Below the pieces are notes generated by a model that did not search any database, was not told where the DNA came from, and saw only the letters and a list, made by a program, of their open reading frames with translations. DNA of 17,404 bases from assembly GCA_001513395.1 (NCBI GenBank), contig LFTP01000337.1, forward strand, positions 3,763 to 21,166, given 5' to 3'. Numbering within the stretch: the first letter of the stretch is position 1; every line of letters begins with the position of its first letter. This stretch comes from Clostridia bacterium DTU080 (lineage in GTDB: Bacteria > Bacillota > Limnochordia > DTU080). Position numbers and translations under genes: made by a program. Of this stretch, positions 1 through 6,109 are shown piece after piece.

Positions 1-65
1 CGGCGGTGATGAACCGCCTGCGGCGGGCGGCCGGAGGGCGCATCGTGAAGGCCAAGCAGGGCTGA
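1..65 (+). CDS. C-terminal end of TsaC/Sua5-type threonylcarbamoyl-AMP synthase (partial)
   Basis: Only the last 20 codons are present (frame from base 3, TGA at 63-65). The tail contains AVMNRLRRAAGG, which resembles the 'MNRLxKAA' ending of YwlC/Sua5 proteins. These enzymes make threonylcarbamoyl-AMP for the t6A37 modification of tRNAs. In Bacillus, ywlC lies just before mntP (ywlD), ywlE and the rpiB gene, which is the order seen here. The call rests on this short motif plus gene order. The start and catalytic part are outside the window, so it could be an unrelated tail. Confidence 0.55.
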   Translation, partial: AVMNRLRRAAGGRIVKAKQG

Positions 66-281
66 AACTCATCCGTGCTCATCTTTGGTTTCGGGATTTG
101 TCTGTTCGCCACCTAACCGGCTCGAGATAGCGGGCCCATTGGGGTATGGCCTCTTCCACCGGTATGCGCCGCATTTGCGGTGAGGCTCATGATGAGCGTA
201 AGCTCGATGAACGAGAAACAATCCCTCGGCTTGAGCCATGGGAGAACGTCAATATCCCCGCCCACGGTTAACTTGGGTTTC
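66..281. other. Intergenic region between convergent genes, no gene recognised
   Basis: This stretch of about 216 bases separates the tsaC-like gene (+) from the zinc-ribbon gene (-), whose 3' ends face each other. I see no convincing coding sequence. A small hairpin is possible (CGCCGC at 167-172 with GCGGTG at 177-182, loop ATTT) but no T-run follows it on either strand, so I do not call a terminator. Confidence 0.5.
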
Positions 282-578
282 TCATCTGCGTTGGGCTTGT
301 CGAATGAAGACCGCCTCCTTTCCTACATACTCACACTGTTGGCAGCGGATTTCCAGATCCGGTTGCCCGTCGCCTTTGGTCATCGTTTCCAGTTCATCGG
401 AGAGGTAGGTAACTCGTCCGGTGTCCGGATCTTGATGTATCTCCTGCATCAGTTTGTAGACGATGTGAAAACGGCCAGCATTTGTCTTGCATACTGGGCA
501 TGCATAGACGCGGGCACCGCTCCTTGATCTGCTCGTGTTGACCTGAGAACTGTTTGTCTTGGCAGAACTGTTAGGCAT
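282..578 (-). CDS. Small zinc-ribbon protein, function unknown
   Basis: A 98-residue protein read from 578 down to 282. It has two CxxC knuckles about 50 residues apart, CPVC in the first third and CQQC in the last third, which suggests a structural zinc ribbon. The first ~20 residues are polar and low in complexity. The part between the knuckles is charged and looks like genuine protein, whereas the overlapping + strand frame does not. GGAAGG or GGAGG stands upstream of the ATG, but the spacings (about 2 and 13 bases) are poor, so the start is uncertain. It is the only gene in the window on the minus strand, divergent from mntP. I do not recognise a named family. A DNA- or RNA-binding or regulatory role would be a guess. 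Confidence 0.6.
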   Translation of the reverse strand: MPNSSAKTNSSQVNTSRSRSGARVYACPVCKTNAGRFHIVYKLMQEIHQDPDTGRVTYLSDELETMTKGDGQPDLEIRCQQCEYVGKEAVFIRQAQRR

Positions 579-627
579 GGCCTTCCATCAGCCTCCATAG
601 GATGAGTTAGATCAAGGGGGTGGGTGC

Positions 628-1221
628 GTGAGCTTGGTAGAGACCGTTGCTTTAGGGTTGGCCTTGGGCGCTGATTCCCTATCGGTGTGTATAGGCATGG
701 GAATGGCCGGGATGCGGCTGTATCGTGTGCTGAAATTAGCCCTGTTATTCAGTGTTACCCAGGGCGTCCTCCTGGTGGGAGGCGCCAAGTTGGCCGTGGC
801 TTTTCACTTGTTGCTCGAAGGCGCACTGATGAACCGCTGTGATTTGGTCCACGCTTTTCATATCGCTTTATCATTGATCGGGGCGGTTATCCTTTGTCTG
901 GTAGGTATCAATCTCATTCGTGCCTATGTCGTACAGGACCTAAGCGGCCCGATCTGTTACAAAGGACGGGTCGCCTTGCTTTTTCTCACGTTGAGTGTCA
1001 GCATGGACGCCTTCTCAAGCGGCGTGGGCCTGGGCATGTCGGAGATGAAGGTCCTGCTTAGCGTGGGAACGGGTGTCACGGCTGTTATCTTCGTGATGGC
1101 ATTTTTTGGCTTACGAGCCGGACATCACATCGGGCGGATCATCGGTCGGACGGCTGAGCCCGTCGGAGGAGTTTTACTCATCTTGTTGGCAATTCGTCTC
1201 GTTTTGGGAACACTGTTATAG
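628..1221 (+). CDS. mntP: MntP-type manganese efflux pump (DUF204 family)
   Basis: A 197-residue, highly hydrophobic protein with about six predicted membrane segments. It carries the two internally repeated DUF204 motifs: ALGADSLSVCIGMGM near residues 12-26 and SVSMDAFSSGVGLGM near 123-137, each with the conserved membrane Asp (D16 and D127). Family members export Mn(II) from the cytoplasm, and the length is normal. The GTG start is chosen because AAGGGGG lies a suitable distance upstream. The gene sits 22 bases before the phosphatase-RpiB gene and is probably cotranscribed with it, as in the ywlD-ywlE order of Bacillus. The 49-base upstream gap is too short for a yybP-ykoY manganese riboswitch, and none is seen. 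Family assignment is firm; the metal is inferred. Confidence 0.85.
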   Translation: MSLVETVALGLALGADSLSVCIGMGMAGMRLYRVLKLALLFSVTQGVLLVGGAKLAVAFHLLLEGALMNRCDLVHAFHIALSLIGAVILCLVGINLIRAYVVQDLSGPICYKGRVALLFLTLSVSMDAFSSGVGLGMSEMKVLLSVGTGVTAVIFVMAFFGLRAGHHIGRIIGRTAEPVGGVLLILLAIRLVLGTLL

Positions 1222-1243
1222 TCTGGCAGGATAGTCTGTCACG

Positions 1244-2221
1244 ATGCAGAACACGAACATAGACATCAACAAGACGATGTGGGTGGGCATTTTGTGCAGC
1301 ATAGAGCGTGTTTGGTTTGTGTGCACGGGAAACACCTGCCGCAGTCCCATGGCAGAGGTTTTGTTTAGAAAACTGGCTCAAGAACGCGGGCTGGACATTG
1401 AAGTCGCTTCTGCCGGCGTGTACGCAGCTCCGGGAGCTCCGGCTTCTTCGGGTGCCAAACGAGCCGTACGGAAGTGGGGAGTCAGTCTCGATGACCACAG
1501 GGCTCGTAGCACGGAAGAGATGCGATTTGGACCGGGCGATCTCGTGCTGACTATGACTCGCCGTCATCGCGATCTGCTCTTGGCCCAACATCCGCATCTT
1601 GAAGGGCGGGTCCACGTCCTCAAGTCGTTTGTAGGCCATCCCGCGGATCCTGATGTTGCGGATCCGTTCGGCGGCAGTGACAGTCATTACTTGCAGACCG
1701 CGCAGGAAATCTATGACCTCTTGCCGTTGCTCATACAAAAGCTAGAAAATGAAAATAGGTTGGAGATGGTTATGAAGCGCGTGGCGGTCGGCTGTGATCA
1801 TGCGGGATTTGTTCTCAAACCGACGGTTCTTGAGACTCTTGAGCAGGAACGATGTCAGGTTTTGGACTGTGGCACGTTCTCGGCTGAATCAGTGGATTAT
1901 CCTGATTTTGGAGCGGCTGTCGCCAAAAAGGTGGTCAGCGGTGAAGCGGATTTCGGTATAGTTATATGTGGTACAGGCATCGGCATATCCGTTGCGGCCA
2001 ATAAGGTGAGCGGAGCCCGTGCCGCTTTGTGTCACGACACTTATTCGGCGCGAATGAGCCGCGCTCACAACGATGCCAATATTTTGGCCCTTGGAGCGAG
2101 AGTGATCGGGCCCGGACTTGCCCAGGAGATCATCAGGGCTTTCTTGAATGAGCCGTTTGAGGGGGGCAGGCATCAGAAGCGTCTGCAAAAGATAGCCGAG
2201 TTGGAAGAGGGGCGAATTTGA
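1244..2221 (+). CDS. Fusion of low-molecular-weight protein-tyrosine (arginine) phosphatase and ribose-5-phosphate isomerase B
   Basis: One uninterrupted 325-residue frame holds two enzymes. Residues ~22-168 form a low-molecular-weight phosphatase with the CX5R loop CTGNTCRS (C27, R33) and a late DP pair (D140) as general acid. In Bacillus the equivalent, YwlE, is a phosphoarginine phosphatase, but the substrate here is not visible. Residues ~177-325 form RpiB, which interconverts ribose-5-P and ribulose-5-P, with CDHAG (184-188), CGTGIGIS (242-249, C242 the expected base) and a HND motif near 275-277. Neither domain has lost a key residue. The first ~20 residues are longer than usual; ATG 1277 or TTG 1292 are alternative starts. 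In Bacillus these are adjacent separate genes (ywlE, then ywlF). An internal ribosome-binding site precedes the RpiB part. Confidence 0.9.
   Translation: MQNTNIDINKTMWVGILCSIERVWFVCTGNTCRSPMAEVLFRKLAQERGLDIEVASAGVYAAPGAPASSGAKRAVRKWGVSLDDHRARSTEEMRFGPGDLVLTMTRRHRDLLLAQHPHLEGRVHVLKSFVGHPADPDVADPFGGSDSHYLQTAQEIYDLLPLLIQKLENENRLEMVMKRVAVGCDHAGFVLKPTVLETLEQERCQVLDCGTFSAESVDYPDFGAAVAKKVVSGEADFGIVICGTGIGISVAANKVSGARAALCHDTYSARMSRAHNDANILALGARVIGPGLAQEIIRAFLNEPFEGGRHQKRLQKIAELEEGRI
1762..1774 (+). promoter_or_regulatory. Internal ribosome-binding site before the RpiB domain
   Basis: GGAG at 1762-1765 stands six bases before an in-frame ATG (1772-1774). That ATG begins MKRVAVGCDHAG, the natural N-terminus of a stand-alone RpiB. 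This is better spaced than the signal before the main start of the fusion. It suggests a remnant or still active second start, so free RpiB could be made along with the fusion. Inferred from sequence only. Confidence 0.5.
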
Positions 2222-2291
2222 CCCGCATCTTCGAGTCGTTTAAAATGCATAAGGTTTGATTGTTATCCGAGGGCCATGGAGAGTGATTTTA

Positions 2292-3383
2292 ATGTCATCT
2301 TTTGTGCCGGCTGCCTTGATAGCAGTGGCCTTATCCTATGGTCTCACCGTTTTTGTGCGTCAATTAGCTATAAGACTCGGATTTGTCGAGTGTCCTAACG
2401 AACGGCGCATCCATCTCAGACCCATGCCCAGCGGGGGCGGTCTGGCCATATACGCTGCGTTCTGGCTGACTGTGCTTTGTAGTCTTAACCGTTTTGTCCC
2501 TCGGGTGCCGGCGGGTTTGCTTTCCTTGTTTTGGGGATCGACCATCATCGTCTTGATCGGTCTGATCGATGATCGGTTCGAATTGCGCCCTCTGGTCAAA
2601 TTCATCGGTCAGTTGGCGGCGGCAGTGTTGGTCGTCTGGTTCGGGCACCGCATCGAGTTTGTCACTGATCCCGTCCGCGGCGGGATGTTGTATTTGGGTT
2701 CCTGGGGATTTCCGCTTACGGTTTTTTGGATTGTGGCCATAACTAATATGGTCAATTTCATAGACGGTCTGGATGGCTTGGCGGCCGGAGTCTCGGCGAT
2801 CGCTTGCGTGCCGCTGGCAGTCGTTGCCATGCAGCTGGATCGTCCAAGCATTGCTTTGTTGACCTTTATCCTGCTTGGCAGCATCTGCGGATTCCTGCCG
2901 CACAACTTCAATCCGGCCCGCATATTCATGGGCGACACCGGCGCGATGTTTTTGGGCTTTATGCTTTCGGTGATAGCGGTTGACGGGGCGCTTAAAGGCG
3001 CGGCAACCATCGCTTTGACGGTGCCGATTCTGGCTTTGGGAGTACCTGTCTTCGACGTTCTTTTTGCCGTGATCCGAAGAGTCGCCGCAGGTCGACCGTT
3101 TTATGAGGCGGATCAGGGACACCTTCACCACAGACTGTTGGCGATGGGCTTGACACAAAGACAGGCGGTCTTGGCCCTGTATACGGTCAGCGGTCTGTTG
3201 GGGCTGGGGGCCATGTGGTCCTTGGGTCTCAAGGATTGGCAAGGTATCGTGGTTTTCGTCGTTATTCTCGTCTGCGCGATGATTGTCGGGCAGCGGGTTG
3301 GCGTACTGCCTTCGCCCTATCAACGGACTTGGGCGGATAACGAATACGCTCAGAGGACTCCCGCAGATGACAGAGGCGACTGA
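2292..3383 (+). CDS. tagO: TagO/WecA-type undecaprenyl-phosphate GlcNAc-1-phosphate transferase
   Basis: A polytopic membrane enzyme of 363 residues from ATG 2292, of the MraY/WecA family. It transfers GlcNAc-1-P (or a related sugar-1-P) from UDP-sugar to undecaprenyl phosphate, the first step of wall teichoic acid or similar polymers. Signature motifs are all present: LIDDRF (91-96, DD pair 93-94), NFIDGLDGLAAG (155-166), FMGDTGAMFLGF (212-223) and the loop DQGHLHHR (274-281). The HxHH loop and the neighbouring epimerase favour WecA/TagO over MraY. The frame is open back to TTG 2256, but GGAG at 2278-2281 is well spaced for ATG 2292, so I use that. Its 3' end overlaps wecB by 17 bases, indicating translational coupling. 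Confidence 0.88.
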   Translation: MSSFVPAALIAVALSYGLTVFVRQLAIRLGFVECPNERRIHLRPMPSGGGLAIYAAFWLTVLCSLNRFVPRVPAGLLSLFWGSTIIVLIGLIDDRFELRPLVKFIGQLAAAVLVVWFGHRIEFVTDPVRGGMLYLGSWGFPLTVFWIVAITNMVNFIDGLDGLAAGVSAIACVPLAVVAMQLDRPSIALLTFILLGSICGFLPHNFNPARIFMGDTGAMFLGFMLSVIAVDGALKGAATIALTVPILALGVPVFDVLFAVIRRVAAGRPFYEADQGHLHHRLLAMGLTQRQAVLALYTVSGLLGLGAMWSLGLKDWQGIVVFVVILVCAMIVGQRVGVLPSPYQRTWADNEYAQRTPADDRGD

Positions 3384-4503
3384 CCGTCCGAAAGTGATGG
3401 TGATCTTCGGTACCCGGCCCGAAGCCATTAAAATGGCTCCGGTGATACGGGCCCTCAATGATTCGCCCTTGCGCTCAATAGTGGTCGTCACAGGGCAGCA
3501 TAGAGATATGCTCGATCAAGTGCTGCAGCTTTTTGCCATCCATCCTGATTACGACTTGGCCATTATGCGCCATGGGCAGACCCTCAGTGACGTCACCGTA
3601 CGGGTGCTCACCGGTTTGGAAGAGGTCCTGGAACGAGAAAACCCTGACCTGGTCTTAGTGCACGGTGATACGACCACCGCCATGGCTTCGGCGCTGGCAT
3701 CGTATTATCACCGGATTCCGGTAGGGCACGTGGAAGCGGGCCTGCGCACGGAGCATCCGTACAATCCTTTTCCTGAAGAGATGAACCGACGTCTCATCAG
3801 TCGGATCGCCGCCTTGCATTTCGCTCCTACTGAGACGGCCAAACAGAACTTAGTACGCGAAAACGTGTCGCCTTCTTCGATATATGTCACCGGCAACACG
3901 GTCATTGATGCTCTTGTTTCGGTAATCCGCAGTGATTACCGCTTCCGGGATCCGGAATTGGCCCGTATTGTCGCTTTGCCGGGGCGCATGCTTCTGGTTA
4001 CTGCGCATAGACGGGAGAATCTCGGTGCGCCCATGGTCCGGATCTTTCGGGCCTTGCGGGAGATTCTCAGCCGTTTCGCGGACACTCGGGTTGTTTTTCC
4101 CATGCACAAAAACCCGGCCGTACGGCATCTGATCAAGCAGGAGTTGGGGATGTTGGAGCGTGTGCATCTAGTTGAGCCTCCCGAATACGAGGAGTTCGCT
4201 AACTTGATGAACCGGGCGTTTCTCATCCTCACCGATTCCGGGGGCATTCAGGAAGAGGCGCCCGCTTTGGGCAAACCGGTCTTGGTGTTGCGCGATACAA
4301 CTGAGCGCCCGGAAGGAATCGCCGCGGGCACGTTACGAAAGGTGGGGACGGCTACATCGGAGATCGTGGCCGCGGCGAGTGAGCTGTTGACGGACACCGA
4401 TGCCTACAGCCGCATGGCGTGCACGGCGAATCCCTACGGTGACGGTAAAGCGGCTCAGCGGATCGTCGGGGTCTTACAGGTCCATTTGTTCCGTGGAAGT
4501 TAG
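3367..4503 (+). CDS. wecB: UDP-N-acetylglucosamine 2-epimerase (non-hydrolysing)
   Basis: A cytosolic enzyme of 378 residues that interconverts UDP-GlcNAc and UDP-ManNAc (WecB/MnaA). Family motifs in order: FGTRPEAIKMAPV near the N-terminus, VTGQHRDML, VHGDTTTAMA, GHVEAGLRT, PFPEEMNRR, VTGNTVID, TAHRRENLG, FPMHKNP and the nucleotide-binding DSGGIQEEAPALGKPV. Length is typical. The frame extends upstream to 3283, but those codons lie inside tagO; AGAGGA at 3352-3357 is nine bases before ATG 3367, which gives the normal N-terminus. Pairing with tagO suggests both enzymes supply the linkage unit of a wall polymer, GlcNAc-ManNAc on undecaprenyl phosphate. It is the last gene of its unit, since a terminator follows within nine bases. 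Confidence 0.93.
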   Translation: MTEATDRPKVMVIFGTRPEAIKMAPVIRALNDSPLRSIVVVTGQHRDMLDQVLQLFAIHPDYDLAIMRHGQTLSDVTVRVLTGLEEVLERENPDLVLVHGDTTTAMASALASYYHRIPVGHVEAGLRTEHPYNPFPEEMNRRLISRIAALHFAPTETAKQNLVRENVSPSSIYVTGNTVIDALVSVIRSDYRFRDPELARIVALPGRMLLVTAHRRENLGAPMVRIFRALREILSRFADTRVVFPMHKNPAVRHLIKQELGMLERVHLVEPPEYEEFANLMNRAFLILTDSGGIQEEAPALGKPVLVLRDTTERPEGIAAGTLRKVGTATSEIVAAASELLTDTDAYSRMACTANPYGDGKAAQRIVGVLQVHLFRGS

Positions 4504-4511
4504 AAGTCCCC

Positions 4512-4552
4512 AAAAGCCCGGAAAGGGCGTGCCCCGCCGGGTTTGTTTTTTT
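4512..4552 (+). terminator. Rho-independent terminator after wecB
   Basis: AAA-GCCCGG at 4513-4521 pairs with CCGGG-TTT at 4537-4544, with one bulged base. The loop can itself fold through GGG/CCC. A T-rich tract, TTTGTTTTTTT, occupies 4542-4552. It lies directly after the wecB stop and before the ATP synthase control region. Confidence 0.85.
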
Positions 4553-4571
4553 GCACCTGATGCGGTACAAT
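4543..4571 (+). promoter_or_regulatory. Candidate sigma-A promoter for the ATP synthase operon
   Basis: TTGTTT (4543-4548) is followed after 17 bases by TACAAT (4566-4571), a 5/6 match to the -10 consensus. The -35 match is only 3/6 and lies within the T-tract of the wecB terminator. Transcription would start near 4578, just before the riboswitch, which is the expected layout. Position and spacing support it; the -35 is weak. Confidence 0.5.
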
Positions 4572-4594
4572 AAGACATAGCCACAACTTAAGAT

Positions 4595-4724
4595 CGTAAG
4601 AATCTCCGAAACCTCCGCGACGGAGGTGCGGGGGACCCATCTTGCGGGGTGAATCCTGGAAGTTCTTCCAGGTAGGGCAAACTTGGGTGCCCAAACCCGT
4701 CAGCTAACCTCGTAGGAGTACTCC
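4595..4724 (+). promoter_or_regulatory. ydaO/yuaA-type cyclic di-AMP riboswitch aptamer
   Basis: The untranslated leader carries the conserved core of the ydaO (c-di-AMP) class in order: CTCCGAA (4604-4610), a hairpin ACCTCCG/CGGAGGT, GGGGGACCC (4630-4638), GGGGTGAATCC (4646-4656), a short hairpin around CTGGAAG/CTTCCAG, GTAGGGC (4672-4678), and the diagnostic CCCGTCAGCTAACCTCGTA (4696-4714). P1 can form from CTCC (4604-4607) with GGAG (4715-4718), extended by GTA (4596-4598) with TAC (4719-4721). This aptamer class binds c-di-AMP and usually turns transcription off when it does. It lies 75 bases before atpI, downstream of a promoter-like site. I identified it by recalled consensus, not by a covariance search. 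Confidence 0.93.
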
Positions 4725-4781
4725 AAGCGGATGACGACAGCCCGGTTTTTCGGGCTGGCGGCATGCGCTTGTTTCCTTTTT
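4724..4781 (+). terminator. Riboswitch expression platform: intrinsic terminator before atpI
   Basis: A long hairpin forms from CAAGCG (4724-4729), ATG (4731-4733), CG (4735-4736) and CAGCCCG (4738-4744) pairing with CGGGCTG (4751-4757), CG (4759-4760), CAT (4762-4764) and CGCTTG (4766-4771). The helices are separated by single purine-purine mismatches, and the apical loop is GTTTTT. It is followed by TTTCCTTTTT (4772-4781). Because it begins at the 3' edge of the aptamer, ligand-stabilised P1 would leave it free to form, giving an OFF switch. I could not define the competing antiterminator. Confidence 0.75.
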
Positions 4782-4798
4782 CGTGGAGGTTTAGGCGC

Positions 4799-5035
4799 AT
4801 GAATAAGGGGCTCTTTCAGTTTGCCAAGTACAGCGGTATAGGTCTTTCCTGGGCGTTGACTACCATCGCCTATTTTTTCGTCGGCTACATGGCGGGAAAC
4901 TGGGCTGACGCCAAGTTGCGGACCGCCCCGGTGTTTCTACTGTTGGGGATCATTCTGGCGATGCTACTGAGTGTCTGGACGATGGTGACTGAAATACGAG
5001 CACTTATATCCGATGTTGCGGGGCCTAAGGAGTGA
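4799..5035 (+). CDS. atpI: AtpI/AtpZ-family small ATP synthase membrane protein
   Basis: A 78-residue protein with two membrane segments (about residues 11-33 and 43-65), matching the AtpZ/AtpI group encoded at the head of many F-type ATP synthase operons. Members are thought to help c-ring assembly or Mg2+ supply and are not part of the catalytic core. ATG 4799 is chosen because GGAGG (4785-4789) is nine bases upstream; the longer frame from 4763 would run into the terminator hairpin. It is the first gene after the riboswitch and lies 13 bases before atpB. Only one such small gene is present here. Confidence 0.8.
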   Translation: MNKGLFQFAKYSGIGLSWALTTIAYFFVGYMAGNWADAKLRTAPVFLLLGIILAMLLSVWTMVTEIRALISDVAGPKE

Positions 5036-5048
5036 GAAAGGAGACTGA

Positions 5049-5735
5049 GTGGTGGGAGACAAAACACAGGCACTCGCTAATGTGATGGATCATATAGTCC
5101 GTCGTGTGGTGTGGCGGATCGGTCCTGTGGAGATCACATCAACCGTAGTGAACACCTGGATCATTGTGGCGGTGCTATTCATCGGTGCGTTTTGGATCAG
5201 ACGGCGTCTTGAGGAAAAACCGCGCGGCATACAGACGCTGTTGGAGATCCTCGTTGAGTTTCTCCACTCGATGATTGACGGCGTCATGGGAAGGGAAGGT
5301 CGACGGTATCTGCCTTTTGTGGGGCCACTGTTCGTCTTTATCTTGGCTTTGAATCTGGGTTGGGTGATCCCGGGCGTCATGCCGCCGACCACTGACTTGA
5401 TGACCACGGCTGCTTTGGGGCTGACCACCGTGGCTTTGGTTCAGCTTGCCATTGTGCGGGCCAAGGGAGTCATCGGGTACTTGCGCCATCTGGCACAACC
5501 TACCGTGGTCATGATTCCGATGAACATAATCGAAGAGTTGGTGAAGCCTTTTTCACTGGCCATTCGTCTTTTCGGCAACATGTTCGGGGAAGAAATGGTG
5601 GTCACCATCCTCTTTTTGCTGGTTCCGGTTTTGGCCCCGACACCGGTTATGGTTCTTGGCATCTTGATGGGCAGCATTCAAGCTTACATCTTTACTCTGC
5701 TGACCATCACGTATCTTCCGGCCGGCGATCAATAA
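5049..5735 (+). CDS. atpB: F-type ATP synthase subunit a
   Basis: A 228-residue polytopic membrane protein forming the ion half-channels beside the c-ring. The signature helix is AIRLFGNMFGEE (171-182), with R173 the essential stator arginine that meets the c-subunit carboxylate. The last helix contains SIQAYIFTLLTITYL (209-223), which includes the conserved Gln. The GTG start at 5049 follows AAAGGAG (5037-5043); GTG 5052 is equally possible. Length is within the bacterial range. It is the first core subunit of the operon, followed by atpE after 47 bases. Confidence 0.93.
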   Translation: MVGDKTQALANVMDHIVRRVVWRIGPVEITSTVVNTWIIVAVLFIGAFWIRRRLEEKPRGIQTLLEILVEFLHSMIDGVMGREGRRYLPFVGPLFVFILALNLGWVIPGVMPPTTDLMTTAALGLTTVALVQLAIVRAKGVIGYLRHLAQPTVVMIPMNIIEELVKPFSLAIRLFGNMFGEEMVVTILFLLVPVLAPTPVMVLGILMGSIQAYIFTLLTITYLPAGDQ

Positions 5736-5782
5736 GCCAGGCGTCATAGCGAAAAAAGCAGTGTTGAGGAGGAAGCATTGGA

Positions 5783-6004
5783 ATGACGATGGGGTTTCTC
5801 GCAGTCTGTTTGACGGTAATGGTTCCTGCGATTGTCTCTGCTCTTAGTCAAGGTTGGGCGACCGTTGCTGCGGTCCACGGCATGTCCCGTCAACCGGAAG
5901 CGGCAAATGAAATCCGTACGACTCTGTTGGTAGCATTGGCTTTTATGGAGGCCTTGACCCTGTTTTGTTTTGTGGTCGCCATCCTCATCTGGGTGAAGCT
6001 GTAA
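5783..6004 (+). CDS. atpE: F-type ATP synthase subunit c (proteolipid) with atypical first helix
   Basis: A 73-residue hairpin of two membrane helices that forms the rotor ring. The polar loop SRQPEA (35-40) is conserved, and E56 in AFMEALTLF is the ion-carrying carboxylate of helix 2. GAGGAGGA at 5766-5773 sets the ATG start. Helix 1 is odd: where most c-subunits have a GxGxGxG packing motif, this one reads SALSQGWATVAAVHG, keeping a single glycine (G24) and placing Trp next to it. Q23 aligns with the Gln of Na+-binding c-subunits such as that of Ilyobacter, but the residues after E56 are Ala-Leu rather than Ser-Thr. I infer proton coupling, with low certainty. Confidence 0.9.
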   Translation: MTMGFLAVCLTVMVPAIVSALSQGWATVAAVHGMSRQPEAANEIRTTLLVALAFMEALTLFCFVVAILIWVKL

Positions 6005-6008
6005 AGAC

Positions 6009-6095
6009 ATGAGTAATCGCTCGAGTGCAGATTTGGTCGATCGCGCCTTGTACTCTGAGGTTTTGGAAGCAGTCGCAGCATCGAGTGGTGGATAG
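6009..6095 (+). CDS. Possible 28-residue small ORF between atpE and atpF-H
   Basis: An ATG frame of 28 codons plus TAG fills most of the 105-base gap between subunit c and the b-delta gene. The product is hydrophilic, with no membrane segment and a helical-looking stretch DLVDRALYSEVLEAVAAS. No good ribosome-binding site precedes it, though it starts five bases after the atpE stop and could be read by coupling. It may be spurious. I list it because the gap is unusually long for this operon and no other explanation for it is visible. Confidence 0.25.
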   Translation: MSNRSSADLVDRALYSEVLEAVAASSGG

Positions 6096-6109
6096 GGGGA
6101 TTTCAGGAA

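Noticed and set aside
167..182. Hairpin CGCCGC/GCGGTG as a terminator between the convergent genes
   Set aside because: The stem is short, includes a G-T pair, and no T-run follows on either strand.
180..527. A 115-codon + strand frame over the zinc-ribbon gene
   Set aside because: It has no family features or good ribosome-binding site, and the minus-strand frame holds paired CxxC knuckles, so the minus strand is favoured.
1178..1738. A 186-codon minus-strand frame opposite the phosphatase domain
   Set aside because: It overlaps the conserved CX5R-containing frame and shows no protein-like pattern of its own.
2364..3491. A long (375-codon) open frame on the minus strand across tagO and the start of wecB
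   Set aside because: The translation is polar and unstructured, has no recognisable motif, and lies opposite tagO, whose motifs are unmistakable. It is a shadow of biased codon use.
4738..4757. The CAGCCCG/CGGGCTG hairpin as a free-standing terminator
   Set aside because: On its own it is not followed by T residues. It is better explained as the tip of the longer riboswitch terminator stem ending at 4771.
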